In this document: piece by piece, positions 25,888 to 34,300 of the stretch | Layout of the letters: each line of letters starts with the position of its first letter | Numbering within the stretch: the first letter of the stretch is position 1 | Assembly: GCA_963748205.1 (NCBI GenBank) | Contig: CAVVIB010000023.1 | Coordinates: forward strand, 372,001-436,000 | DNA length: 64,000 nt | Source of the DNA: JAIBJN01 sp963748205 | Lineage (GTDB): Bacteria > Actinomycetota > Thermoleophilia > Gaiellales > Gaiellaceae | Direction: 5' to 3' | Notes under the pieces: generated by a model | Told to the model about the DNA's origin: nothing | What the model saw: the letters and a program-made list of their open reading frames with translations, nothing else | Database searches by the model: none | Translations under genes and position numbers: made by a program

Positions 25888-26521
25888 AGGTAGCCCGGAG
25901 CTGCTGCCGAACTGATAGCACTCGCTGCACGACAGTGATCCAGGCCGCCGCGGCGAGGAGCGTGACGGTGATCGGCAGGACGAGCTCGTGGAACGGCGCG
26001 AGGCCGAGGCCGATCGAGAGCACGATGACCCGCTCGGCCCGGCTCCCGATCCCGACGTCTCCCTTGAGCCCGAGCGCCTCCGCGCGCGCACGCGTGTAGC
26101 TGACGAGGAACGAGCCTCCGATGGCCGCGAAGGCCGCCGCGACGCCCCACTCGTAGCCGTCCCGCATCATCACGAGGCCGACGGCGCCGAGCATGAAGCC
26201 CTCGCCCACCCGGTCGACGGTCGAGTCCAGGAACGCGCCGAACGGTGTCCCCTTGCCGCTGCGCCTGGCGAGCGCGCCGTCGAGGATGTCGAGCACGCTG
26301 CCGACGACGAACATGAGCCCGCCGACGAAGTAGAACCAGTGCGTGACGTACTCGAAGTAGACGACCACGGCGCCGGCGATGCAGAGGCTGACCCCGGCCA
26401 CGGTGAGCGCGTCCGGCGTGACGCTCGTCCGCTCGAGGCCGGCGATCGACCGGCTTGCGATGCGGCGGGCCTCGTCCTGGTAGGTCCGTTTGGCGCCCTC
26501 GGCTTGCGGCGGACTGCTCAA
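25886..26521 (-). CDS. CDP-alcohol phosphatidyltransferase (probable phosphatidylinositol-phosphate synthase)
   Basis: A 211-residue six-helix enzyme of the CDP-alcohol phosphatidyltransferase family. The complete catalytic signature D-G-x2-A-R-x8-G-x3-D-x3-D is visible as DGALARRSGKGTPFGAFLD and on to VD near residues 80-103. Being directly upstream of inositol-3-phosphate synthase, it most likely joins CDP-diacylglycerol to inositol phosphate, the actinobacterial route to phosphatidylinositol. The start appears to be TTG 26521; no better ATG/GTG precedes the conserved region. It lies 10 bases after the PAP2 gene and its stop is embedded in the -10 of the next gene. Confidence 0.8.
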   Translation of the reverse strand: MSSPPQAEGAKRTYQDEARRIASRSIAGLERTSVTPDALTVAGVSLCIAGAVVVYFEYVTHWFYFVGGLMFVVGSVLDILDGALARRSGKGTPFGAFLDSTVDRVGEGFMLGAVGLVMMRDGYEWGVAAAFAAIGGSFLVSYTRARAEALGLKGDVGIGSRAERVIVLSIGLGLAPFHELVLPITVTLLAAAAWITVVQRVLSVRQQLRAT

Positions 26522-26531
26522 CGGGGCGAGG

Positions 26532-27296
26532 CTACCACCGGCGGCGACCGCAGCGGTAGAGCGCGGGCGTAAGTGCCGGGCGCCCCTCCTGCGCCCACGA
26601 CACGATCGTCGCGCCCATGAAGGCCACGCCCACCCCGGCCACGATGTCGAGCCAGAAGTGGTTGCCGGTCGCCATGACCGAGAACCAGACCCACGTCGGC
26701 CAGAGCGTCCAGAGGATCGCAGCCCAGCGGCTCTTCACGAGCGTCGCCATGGCGAAGCCGATGATCAGCGCGTCGGCCGCGTGCACGCTCGGCATGGCCG
26801 CGTAGGGGTTCGACGCCAACTCGATGAGCCCGCTGCCGTGGTTGACCGCCGAGGACTGCGCCAGCGTGTCCACGAAGCCCTCCTCCGGGAACATCCGCGG
26901 CGGCGCCGTCGGCATGAGCACGTAGCCGACGAGCGCGAGCAGGTTCGTGGCGAAGACCCAGTTGCGGACGGTGATGAACGCGTCGTTCCGCTGCAGATAG
27001 ATCCAGAGGAGCCCGAGCCCGAGCACCGTGAACTGCGAGAGCCAGTACGTGATGTTGACGGCCGTGAGCGCGTAGTCGCCGGCGTGGATGACCGCGCGCT
27101 GGATGTCGACCTCGACGAGGGCGTTGACCGCCTTCTCGGCGTCGATGACCGTGACCCCGTTCTGAATCGCCTCGAGGGTGCCGCGATCCGCGGCTCCACG
27201 GGCGATCTGGTACACCAGCCCGAAACCAAGCCATAACGAGAGCTGGAAGAAGAAGTCCTTCCAGCCGTTGGGCAGATAGCGGCTGACAGCGGTCAC
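26532..27296 (-). CDS. PAP2 family membrane phosphatase/inositolphosphotransferase-like
   Basis: A 254-residue membrane protein with about six helices and the PAP2 catalytic signatures: PSVHAADAL near residue 169 (His) and GNHFWLDIVAG near 212 (His, Asp). The N-terminal half resembles the inositolphosphotransferase-type PAP2 proteins of Actinobacteria. First gene of the operon leading to phosphatidylinositol-phosphate synthase and Ino1, so dephosphorylation of a phosphatidylinositol phosphate or phosphotransfer to a lipid is likely; the exact reaction is unproven. GTG 27296 has a TAGACT box 6 nt upstream. Confidence 0.8.
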   Translation of the reverse strand: MTAVSRYLPNGWKDFFFQLSLWLGFGLVYQIARGAADRGTLEAIQNGVTVIDAEKAVNALVEVDIQRAVIHAGDYALTAVNITYWLSQFTVLGLGLLWIYLQRNDAFITVRNWVFATNLLALVGYVLMPTAPPRMFPEEGFVDTLAQSSAVNHGSGLIELASNPYAAMPSVHAADALIIGFAMATLVKSRWAAILWTLWPTWVWFSVMATGNHFWLDIVAGVGVAFMGATIVSWAQEGRPALTPALYRCGRRRW

Positions 27297-27302
27297 TCGG
27301 CC

Positions 27303-27308
27303 AGTCTA
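27303..27308 (-). promoter_or_regulatory. -10 box of the PAP2-PIS-ino1 operon (leaderless)
   Basis: Minus-strand TAGACT ends 6 nt before GTG 27296; no Shine-Dalgarno. Confidence 0.5.
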
Positions 27309-27368
27309 GCGAGGGTGTCGGTTCGGTTTTCCCCCGTTTAGGGACTGGTGAACGGCTTGAAACGGCCG

Positions 27369-28376
27369 CTAGCCGCCGATGTAGGACATCTCGACCTTGG
27401 GCAGGTCGTCGGTCTCGGCGGTGCGGAGCTCCGAGTAACGATCGTCGCGGACAGCCCAGATCCCTGCGATCGCGGCCGTAAGCTCGTCATCCGAGGCGCC
27501 GCCGCGCAGGAGCGCGCGCAGGTCGTGGCCGCGGGTGGCGAAGAGGCACGTGTGCAGCTTCCCCTCGGCCGAGAGGCGGGCGCGCGTGCAGTCGCCGCAG
27601 AACGGCTGCGTGACCGAGGCGATGACGCCGATCTCGCCGCTCCCGTCGCGATAGCGCCAGCGGTTCGCGACCTCGCCGCGGTAGGCCGGCTCGATGGGCT
27701 CGAGCGGGTGCTCGGCGTCGATCGCGGCGACGATCTCGCCCGCGGGCACGACGTCGTCGAGCCGCCAGCCGTTCGTGTGGCCGACGTCCATGTACTCGAT
27801 GAAGCGGAGGACCACGCTCGTGCCGCGGAAGTACTCGGCCATCGGGAGGATCCCGGCTTCGTTCATGCCGCGCTTGACGACGACGTTCACCTTCACGGGC
27901 GCGAGGCCGGCCGCGAGCGCGGCGTCGATGCCCGCGAGCACGCGCTCGACGGGGAAGTCGACGTCGTTCATGGCGCGGAACGTCTCGTCGTCCAGCGAGT
28001 CGAGGCTGACCGTGATCCGGTTCAGCCCCGCGTCCTTGAGCGCCTGCGCCTTGCGGGCGAGCAGAGCGCCGTTCGTCGTCAGCGTCAGGTCGACGCCGGG
28101 GACCGCCGCGAGCATCCCGAGCAGCGTCTCCAGGTCGCGGCGAAGGAGCGGCTCTCCGCCGGTGATGCGGATCTTCTCGACCCCGAGTCCTGCGAACGTG
28201 CGCGCGAGGCGCTCGATCTCCTCGAAGGTCAGGAGCTCTGCGCGGGGGAGGAACGGGTAGTCGCGGCCGAAGACCTCCTTCGGCATGCAGTAGACGCACC
28301 GGAAGTTGCAGCGGTCGGTGACCGAGATGCGGAGATCCCGGATCGGCCGCCCCAGCCTGTCGACGAGCCGCTCCAC
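27369..28376 (-). CDS. moaA: GTP 3',8-cyclase MoaA
   Basis: A 335-residue radical SAM enzyme, first step of molybdenum cofactor synthesis. The radical SAM cluster motif CNFRCVYC is at residues 23-30, and the C-terminal cluster Cys set is in QPFCGDCTRARLSAEGKLHTC near 255-275. The ITGGEPLLRRD SAM motif follows the first cluster. The protein ends in the Gly-Gly tail characteristic of MoaA. GTG 28376 with TACGCT 6 nt upstream fixes the start. No other moa gene is nearby. Confidence 0.93.
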   Translation of the reverse strand: MERLVDRLGRPIRDLRISVTDRCNFRCVYCMPKEVFGRDYPFLPRAELLTFEEIERLARTFAGLGVEKIRITGGEPLLRRDLETLLGMLAAVPGVDLTLTTNGALLARKAQALKDAGLNRITVSLDSLDDETFRAMNDVDFPVERVLAGIDAALAAGLAPVKVNVVVKRGMNEAGILPMAEYFRGTSVVLRFIEYMDVGHTNGWRLDDVVPAGEIVAAIDAEHPLEPIEPAYRGEVANRWRYRDGSGEIGVIASVTQPFCGDCTRARLSAEGKLHTCLFATRGHDLRALLRGGASDDELTAAIAGIWAVRDDRYSELRTAETDDLPKVEMSYIGG

Positions 28377-28382
28377 CGGTCA

Positions 28383-28388
28383 AGCGTA
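28383..28388 (-). promoter_or_regulatory. -10 box of leaderless moaA
   Basis: Minus-strand TACGCT ends 6 nt before GTG 28376. Confidence 0.5.
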
Positions 28389-28460
28389 GCTCCTGGCGGG
28401 TTTCCGGCCCGCACCTGTCGGGCATCCAAGAGACTCAAGCCGCGACGAAAGGGGTCTCTC

Positions 28461-28625
28461 GTGGGTGACGGAATGCAAGACAAGGTCGAAGGCAAGATCA
28501 AGGAGACCGAGGGCAAGCTCACCGACGACGAGCTGCGCGAGAAGCAGGGTCAGGCGCAGCAGAAGGTCGGCGAGGGCAAGGAACAGCTCGAGGACGCGAA
28601 GGACGAGGCGCGCGAGCGCATCTAA
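28461..28625 (+). CDS. CsbD family stress protein
   Basis: A 54-residue hydrophilic CsbD-like protein, rich in Lys, Glu and Gln (DKVEGKIKETEGKLTDDEL), with no hydrophobic segment. Family members accumulate in general stress; molecular role unknown. GTG 28461 is preferred because AAAGGGG sits 6 nt upstream; an in-frame ATG at 28473 is an alternative. A strong terminator follows 12 bases after the stop, so it is a separate transcript. Confidence 0.85.
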   Translation: MGDGMQDKVEGKIKETEGKLTDDELREKQGQAQQKVGEGKEQLEDAKDEARERI

Positions 28626-28637
28626 CGGTTGCGCGGG

Positions 28638-28681
28638 TTCCGGGGCGCCTCATCAGCCGAGCTGATGAAAGCGCCCCGGAA
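28638..28681 (+). terminator. Long palindromic terminator after csbD
   Basis: TTCCGGGGCGC pairs with GCGCCCCGGAA and inside CTCATCAG pairs with CTGATGA, giving an 18-bp interrupted stem with a short loop (28638-28681). Confidence 0.75.
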
Positions 28682-28723
28682 CTCGACTTGAGCTGATCGA
28701 CCTGCGACGGGCATGCTGAGAGC

Positions 28724-29683
28724 ATGGCCGCCAGGTACCCCGCCAAGGTCTGGCTTGCCCTGGTCACGATCTACATCGTCTGGGGCTCGACTTTCATTGC
28801 CCTGGCCATCGTGGTGCGGGACCTGCCGCCGTTCCTCTCCATGGCGATCCGCCACGTGATCGCGGGCGCGGCGCTCCTCGCCTGGGCGCTGCCGCGCGGC
28901 GACCGCGGGGCTGACCGCATCGGCCGTCCGCAGATCGTCGCCGGCTTCATCTTCGGCGGCGCGCTCTTCGTCCTCGGCCACGGCAGCCTCGCCTGGGCCC
29001 AGCAGACCGTGCCTGCGGGTGTCGCCGCCCTGCTCGTCGGAAGCATCCCGATCTGGATGGCTCTCCTCGACCGCGTCTTCTTCGGCAAGCGCCTGCGGCC
29101 GTCGGCGTACGTCGGCTTCGCGCTCGGCTTCCTCGGGCTCACGTTCCTCTTCGACCCCTTCGGGCACGGCTCGGTCGACCGGCTCGGCGCGCTCGTGATC
29201 GTCTTCGGCGCCCTCGCCTGGTCTGCGGGCTCGCTCTACTCGCGCGGCGCGCCGCTTCCGAAGCGCCCGCTCGTCTCGGCGGGCCTCGGCGCCATCTGCG
29301 GCGGCATCCTGCTCACGATCGTCTCCGCCGCGGGCGGCGAATTCGGCGAGGCCACCTGGACGTGGGACGCGCTCCTCGCCGTCTTCTACCTCGTCGTGAT
29401 CGGCAGCCTGGTCGGCTTCACCGCCTACGTCTGGCTTCTGCGCGCCGCGCCGATCTCGCTCGTCGCCACGTACGCGTACATGAACCCGATCGTCGCGGTC
29501 ATCCTCGGCTGGGCCCTCCTGGGCGAGGAGATGACGCTCCAGATGCTCGTCGCCGGCGCGGCGATCGTCGTCTCGGTCGCGCTCATCCTCCGCGCGAGCG
29601 GGGCGGCGCTCGAACCGGGCCGGGGCATCCGCCGCCGTCGCTCTGCTCCCGCGCCCAGGGCAGTTCCCGAGTCCAGCCGCTAG
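28724..29683 (+). CDS. EamA/DMT family transporter
   Basis: A 319-residue drug/metabolite transporter with ten predicted helices in two EamA repeats (about residues 8-142 and 152-292). The N-terminal IYIVWGSTFIA motif and the second-repeat motif YAYMNPIVAVILGWALLGE are typical. These proteins export amino acids, nucleobases or drugs; the substrate is unknown. The basic, Pro-rich tail is cytoplasmic. Adjacent genes do not identify the substrate. Confidence 0.85.
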   Translation: MAARYPAKVWLALVTIYIVWGSTFIALAIVVRDLPPFLSMAIRHVIAGAALLAWALPRGDRGADRIGRPQIVAGFIFGGALFVLGHGSLAWAQQTVPAGVAALLVGSIPIWMALLDRVFFGKRLRPSAYVGFALGFLGLTFLFDPFGHGSVDRLGALVIVFGALAWSAGSLYSRGAPLPKRPLVSAGLGAICGGILLTIVSAAGGEFGEATWTWDALLAVFYLVVIGSLVGFTAYVWLLRAAPISLVATYAYMNPIVAVILGWALLGEEMTLQMLVAGAAIVVSVALILRASGAALEPGRGIRRRRSAPAPRAVPESSR

Positions 29684-29715
29684 TCGACGCGGCAACGCCC
29701 GACCGGCCGATCCGG

Positions 29716-29721
29716 TAGAAC
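29716..29721 (+). promoter_or_regulatory. -10 box of leaderless decarboxylase gene
   Basis: TAGAAC ends 8 nt before GTG 29730. Confidence 0.4.
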
Positions 29722-29729
29722 CGCCTGCC

Positions 29730-31136
29730 GTGGACCAGAGCCGGACGCCCCTCGCCGACGCCGCGGCCGCCTACCTGGCCGATCCGAGCATCACGCCGTT
29801 CACGACGCCGGGGCACAAGCGCTCGCCGCACCTCGCCGACGACCTGCTCCGCCTCGACCTGCCGCTCTCGTCGGGCGCCGACGACCTGCACATGCGCTCC
29901 GACGTGCTCGGGCAGGCCGAGCGCCTCGCCGCGGCGCTGTGGGGCTCCGACCTCTGCCGCTTCTGCGGGAACGGCTCCACCGAGGGGAACCAGGCACTCG
30001 CGCTCGCACTCGGCCGCCCGGGCGACAAGGCGATCGTCTCGCGGAGCACCCACAAGTCCGTCCTCGCGGGCCTTGTGCTGTCCGGGCTCCAGCCCGTGTG
30101 GGTGCGACCGGACGTCGACTCGAGCACCGGGCTCCCGCTCGCCCTTCCGCCCGAGCGGGTCGCGGACGCGCTGGCGGCTGAGCCCGACGCGCGCGGCGTC
30201 TTCCTCGTGGAGCCGAACTTCGTCGGCGTCCTCTCCGACCTCCCGCGCATCGCCGAGCTCACGCATGCGGCCGGCATCCCGCTCGTGATCGACCAGGCGT
30301 GGGGCGCGCACCTGGGCTTCCACCCCGACCTTCCGCCGCACTCGATCGCGCTCGGCGCGGACGGGTTCGTCACCTCGGCGCACAAGACCCTCGCCGCCTT
30401 CACGCAGGGGGCCTACCTCTTCGCGCGCGGGGAGCGGCTCGACCTGGCGCGTCTGAACGAGTCGTTCGAGCTCCTGCACACGACGAGCGTCTCCGCGGCG
30501 CTGCTCGCCAGCCTCGACCGCGCACGCCAGATCATGGCCACGCGAGGAGAGGAGCTCCTGAGCGAGACGCTGAGGCTCGCCGCGCTCGTCCGCGAGCGCC
30601 TCGCCGAGGTCGAGGGCCTTGCGATCGTCGAGAGCGACGACCCGACGAAGCTCGCCCTCGCGCTCCCCGGCACCGGGGCCGACGGGCTCGAGGTCGAGGC
30701 CGACCTCTTCGCGCAGGGGATCCGCTTCGAGCTCGCCAACCGCGACACGCTCGTCCCGCTCATGACCATCGGGGACACCGAGGCCGGCGTCACGAAGCTC
30801 TGCGACGCGCTCGTGGCCTCGTTCGCGAAGCGCCGCGGCGAGCCGAGGGCGCCGGGCGCCGCGAGCGCCGTGTGGGACGTCGCCCCGGAGACCGCCATGA
30901 CGCCGCGGGAGGCGTTCTTCGCCGCGCGCGAGACCGTTGCGGCCGAGTCCGCCGGCGGCCGTGTCGCCGCCGAGATGGTCGCGCCCTATCCGCCCGGCAT
31001 CCCCGCGATCGCCCCGGGCGAGGTCGTCTCCCAGGAGCTCGTCGACGCTCTCCGGGAGGCGGCGGCGGGCGGCACCCGGCTCTCGTACTGCGCCGATCCG
31101 AAGCTCGCCTCGCTCCAGGTCGTCGCAGATCGGTAA
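29730..31136 (+). CDS. Orn/Lys/Arg decarboxylase family PLP enzyme
   Basis: A 468-residue fold-type I PLP enzyme of the group III (Orn/Lys/Arg) decarboxylase family without the wing domain of the large inducible enzymes. Motifs: FTTPGHKRSP at residues 23-32, FCGNGSTEGNQAL near 77, IDQAWGAHLGFHPD near 188 with the PLP-ring Asp, and SAHKTLAAFTQG near 216 with the PLP lysine. It likely decarboxylates lysine or arginine for polyamines; specificity is not decidable. The SRPBCC gene begins 13 bases after its stop and could be co-transcribed. Confidence 0.88.
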   Translation: MDQSRTPLADAAAAYLADPSITPFTTPGHKRSPHLADDLLRLDLPLSSGADDLHMRSDVLGQAERLAAALWGSDLCRFCGNGSTEGNQALALALGRPGDKAIVSRSTHKSVLAGLVLSGLQPVWVRPDVDSSTGLPLALPPERVADALAAEPDARGVFLVEPNFVGVLSDLPRIAELTHAAGIPLVIDQAWGAHLGFHPDLPPHSIALGADGFVTSAHKTLAAFTQGAYLFARGERLDLARLNESFELLHTTSVSAALLASLDRARQIMATRGEELLSETLRLAALVRERLAEVEGLAIVESDDPTKLALALPGTGADGLEVEADLFAQGIRFELANRDTLVPLMTIGDTEAGVTKLCDALVASFAKRRGEPRAPGAASAVWDVAPETAMTPREAFFAARETVAAESAGGRVAAEMVAPYPPGIPAIAPGEVVSQELVDALREAAAGGTRLSYCADPKLASLQVVADR

Positions 31137-31149
31137 CCATGGGGTCGGG

Positions 31150-31758
31150 ATGAGCAAGGGGCAGATGCTCGACCGGATCTCGTCCGACTCGGTCCGCGAG
31201 GCGACCGGCCGGGGCTGGGACGACTGGCTCGAGGCGCTGGATGCCGCGGGGGCGGCCGAGTGGAGCCACAAGGAGATCGTCGCCTACCTGAGGCGCGAGC
31301 ATGGTGACGAGACGACGGGCTGGTGGCGCCAGTCGCTGACGGTCGGCTACGAGCAGGCCCGCGGCAAGCGGGCGCTGGGCGAGACTGCCGAGGCCGGCTT
31401 CGAGGTCGGCGTGCGCCGTACGGTCGACGCCTCGACCGACGACGTCTGGGAGCTCCTCACGTCGCGGCCGGAGCTCTGGCTGGGGGAGGGCGTCGCGTTC
31501 CGCACGGGCGAGCGCTACTCCGTCCGGGGTGCGGCGGGCGAGATCCGGGTCGTGAAGCCCGGCGACCGCGTGCGCCTCACCTGGCAGCCCGAGGACTGGG
31601 CTGCGCCGGCCACCATGCAGCTCTCACTGTCGCGCGCGCAGTCCGGCAAGACGACGATCACCGCGAACGCCGAGAAGCTTCCGGACGCCGACGCGCGCGA
31701 CGCCATGCGCGTGCACCTCCGCGAGGCGCTCGACCGCCTCGTCGCCGCGGCCTCCTGA
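31150..31758 (+). CDS. DUF4287 - SRPBCC (AHSA1-like) domain protein
   Basis: A 202-residue two-domain protein. Residues 1-70 match DUF4287 (RISSDSVREATGRGWDDW, then SHKEIVAYLRREH), a small helical domain; residues 80-202 are an SRPBCC/AHSA1-like lipid- or ligand-binding barrel (VRRTVDASTDDVWELLT, then VRLTWQPEDW). Function is unknown; homologues are co-chaperone-like or bind small hydrophobic ligands. ATG 31150 is preceded by GGGGTCGGG. It stands just upstream of the dnaK operon. Confidence 0.82.
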   Translation: MSKGQMLDRISSDSVREATGRGWDDWLEALDAAGAAEWSHKEIVAYLRREHGDETTGWWRQSLTVGYEQARGKRALGETAEAGFEVGVRRTVDASTDDVWELLTSRPELWLGEGVAFRTGERYSVRGAAGEIRVVKPGDRVRLTWQPEDWAAPATMQLSLSRAQSGKTTITANAEKLPDADARDAMRVHLREALDRLVAAAS

Positions 31759-31801
31759 TCGGGCGCAAACCCGCTTGGCACCGACCCGTCGGGGCTGACC
31801 G

Positions 31802-31837
31802 TTGATCTGCTATAACTCGGCTTAGATTTTCTCAGCC
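31802..31837 (+). promoter_or_regulatory. dnaK operon promoter with inverted repeat
   Basis: TATAAC at 31811-31816 is a good -10 candidate. Overlapping the expected start site is the inverted repeat GGCTTAG - ATTTT - CTCAGCC (31819-31837), one mismatch in 7-bp arms. It is not the canonical HAIR sequence (CTTGAGT-N7-ACTCAAG), but its position and the hspR gene in the operon make it the best HspR operator candidate. A clear RBS (CGGAGGG) precedes ATG 31875. Confidence 0.45.
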
Positions 31838-31874
31838 TGACGTAAAAAAGCCAGCAAACGGAGGGATTCACCAC

Positions 31875-33788
31875 ATGGCAAGAACCATCGGCATCGATCT
31901 CGGCACGACGAACTCCTGTGTCGCCGTGCTCGAGGGTGGCGAGCCGACCGTCATCCCGAACGCCGAGGGCGGCCGGACGACGCCGTCCGTCGTCGCGTTC
32001 GCGAAGGACGGCCAGCGGCTCGTCGGCGCGCCCGCCAAGCGCCAGTCCGTCACGAACCCCGAGAACACGATCTCCTCGATCAAGCGGTTCATGGGCCGCA
32101 AGCACTCCGAGGTCTCCGAGGAGCAGAAGATCGTCCCGTACGAGGTCGTCTCCGGCCCGAACGGCGACGTGCGCGTGAAGGCGGGCGACAAGGAGCTCGC
32201 GCCGCCGGAGATCAGCGCGATGATCCTGCAGAAGCTGAAGGCGGACGCCGAGGCGTACCTCGGCGAGACGGTCACCGACGCGGTCGTCACCGTCCCCGCC
32301 TATTTCAACAACGCGCAGCGCGAGGCGACGAAGGACGCCGGCAAGATCGCCGGCCTCAACGTCCTCCGCATCATCAACGAGCCGACCGCGGCCTCGCTCG
32401 CGTACGGGCTCGACAAGGAGGCCGACCAGACGATCCTCGTCTTCGACCTCGGCGGCGGGACGTTCGACGTCTCCGTGCTCGAGCTCGGCGAGGGGGTCTT
32501 CGAGGTCAAGGCCACGAACGGCGACAACCACCTCGGCGGCGACAACTTCGACAAGGCCGTCGTCGACTGGATGGTCGCGGAGTTCAAGCGCGACCAGGGC
32601 ATCGACCTGAGCGCGGACAAGATGGCGCTCCAGCGCCTCTACGAGGCCGGGGAGAAGGCGAAGATCGAGCTCTCCTCGACGACGTCCACGCAGATCAACC
32701 TGCCGTTCATCACCGCGACGCAGGAGGGCCCCAAGCACCTCGACCTCCAGCTCACGCGCGCGAAGCTGAACGAGCTCTCCCACGACCTGATCGAGCGCAC
32801 GGTCGGCCCGACCAAGCAGGCGCTCTCCGACGCCGGCCTGACGGCGGACAAGATCGACCACGTCGTCCTCGTCGGCGGCATGACGCGCATGCCCGCCGTG
32901 CAGGAGAAGGTGAAGGAGCTCGTCGGCAAGGACCCGCACAAGGGCGTCAACCCGGACGAGGTCGTCGCCGTCGGCGCGGCCATCCAGGCCGGCGTCCTCA
33001 AGGGCGAGGTCAAGGACGTGCTGCTCCTCGACGTCACGCCGCTCTCGCTGGGCATCGAGACGAAGGGGCAGATCTTCACGCCGCTGATCGAGCGCAACAC
33101 GACCATCCCGACGAAGAAGTCGGAGACCTTCACGACGGCCGAGGACAACCAGCCGTCGGTCGAGATCCACGTCCTCCAGGGCGAGTCCGAGATGGCCTCG
33201 TTCAACAAGACGCTCGGCAAGTTCCAGCTCGTCGGCATCCCGCCGGCGCCGCGGGGCATGCCGCAGATCGAGGTCGCCTTCGACATCGACGCGAACGGGA
33301 TCCTCAACGTCTCGGCCAAGGACCTCGGAAGCGGCAACCAGCAGCAGATCCGCATCGAGGGAGGCTCGGGCCTCTCCGACGACGAGGTCGAGCGCATGGT
33401 CGCCGACGCCGAGGCGCACGCCGGCGAGGCTCACCAGCTGCGTGAGCTGGCCGAGGCCCGCAACCAGGCCGAGACCCTCGTCTACTCGACCGAGAAGAGC
33501 CTCGCCGAGCACCGCGAGTCGCTCGACGAGGAGACCGTCAAGACGATCGAGGAGCGGATCGAGGCCTTGAACGGCGTCGTCGGCAGCGAGGACGTCTCCG
33601 AGATCCGCACGAAGAGCGAGGAGCTCATGCAGGCCTCGCACCAGCTCGCCCAGGCCGTGTACCAGAAGGTCCAGGCCGAGCAGGCCGCCTCCCAGCCCGC
33701 CGGCGACGGCAACGGCGCGTCCGACGAGGACGAGGTCGTCGAGGAGGCCGACTACGAGGTCATCGACGAGGAGGCGAAGAAGTCCTGA
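31875..33788 (+). CDS. dnaK: Chaperone protein DnaK (Hsp70)
   Basis: A 637-residue Hsp70. The ATPase domain (residues 1-380) shows IGIDLGTTNSCVAVL, NEPTAASLAYGLDK, VFDLGGGTFDVSVLE and VLVGGMTRMPAV; the linker is DVLLLDVTPLSLGIET and the substrate domain follows, ending in an acidic tail (DEDEVVEEADYEVIDEE). It folds and protects proteins with GrpE and DnaJ, encoded next. Its TGA overlaps the grpE ATG. Probably repressed by the HspR encoded in the same operon. Confidence 0.98.
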   Translation: MARTIGIDLGTTNSCVAVLEGGEPTVIPNAEGGRTTPSVVAFAKDGQRLVGAPAKRQSVTNPENTISSIKRFMGRKHSEVSEEQKIVPYEVVSGPNGDVRVKAGDKELAPPEISAMILQKLKADAEAYLGETVTDAVVTVPAYFNNAQREATKDAGKIAGLNVLRIINEPTAASLAYGLDKEADQTILVFDLGGGTFDVSVLELGEGVFEVKATNGDNHLGGDNFDKAVVDWMVAEFKRDQGIDLSADKMALQRLYEAGEKAKIELSSTTSTQINLPFITATQEGPKHLDLQLTRAKLNELSHDLIERTVGPTKQALSDAGLTADKIDHVVLVGGMTRMPAVQEKVKELVGKDPHKGVNPDEVVAVGAAIQAGVLKGEVKDVLLLDVTPLSLGIETKGQIFTPLIERNTTIPTKKSETFTTAEDNQPSVEIHVLQGESEMASFNKTLGKFQLVGIPPAPRGMPQIEVAFDIDANGILNVSAKDLGSGNQQQIRIEGGSGLSDDEVERMVADAEAHAGEAHQLRELAEARNQAETLVYSTEKSLAEHRESLDEETVKTIEERIEALNGVVGSEDVSEIRTKSEELMQASHQLAQAVYQKVQAEQAASQPAGDGNGASDEDEVVEEADYEVIDEEAKKS

Positions 33789-34300
33789 TGGCCTCCGAGG
33801 AGCAGACCAGCCCGGACAAGGCCGAAGAGGCCGTCGCCGAGCTCGAGGAGCGCCTCGCGCTCCTCGAGCGCGAGCGCGACGAGTACCTCGCCGACCTGAA
33901 GCGCGTCGCGGCCGAGTTCGACAACTTCCGCAAGCGCGTCGCCCGCGACCAGGAGGCCCAGGCGGCACGCGCCCACGAGAAGCTCGTCAAGGAGCTCCTG
34001 CCCGTCCTCGACGACCTCGAGCGCGCGCTCGTCGCCGCCGAGGAGCACGAGGAGGCGAAGCTCGAGGAGGGCGTCCGGCTCGTGCACCGCGAGCTGCGCT
34101 CGGCCCTCGGCAAGGAGGGCCTCGTCGAGATCGAGACCGACGGGGTCTTCGACCCGCACGTCCACGAGGCCCTGCTCACGCAGCCGTCCGAACAGGCCGA
34201 CGGAGCGATCCTCGAGGTGATCCAGAAGGGCTACCGGCTGGGCGACCGCGTCCTGCGGCCCGCCCGAGTGGTCATCTCGCAGGAGGCGCCCGAAGCGTGA
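33788..34300 (+). CDS. grpE: Nucleotide exchange factor GrpE
   Basis: A 170-residue GrpE that releases ADP from DnaK. A long N-terminal coiled coil (about residues 10-75, Glu/Leu/Arg-rich) precedes the DNFRKR motif and the C-terminal beta domain (VFDPHVHEALL, ending VISQEAPEA). ATG overlaps the dnaK stop and its own TGA overlaps the dnaJ GTG (GTGA), so translation is coupled along the operon. Confidence 0.95.
   Translation: MASEEQTSPDKAEEAVAELEERLALLERERDEYLADLKRVAAEFDNFRKRVARDQEAQAARAHEKLVKELLPVLDDLERALVAAEEHEEAKLEEGVRLVHRELRSALGKEGLVEIETDGVFDPHVHEALLTQPSEQADGAILEVIQKGYRLGDRVLRPARVVISQEAPEA

Noticed and set aside
31800..31874. Canonical HAIR element before dnaK
   Set aside because: CTTGAGT-N7-ACTCAAG is not present; only a different inverted repeat is seen and is reported as a candidate.
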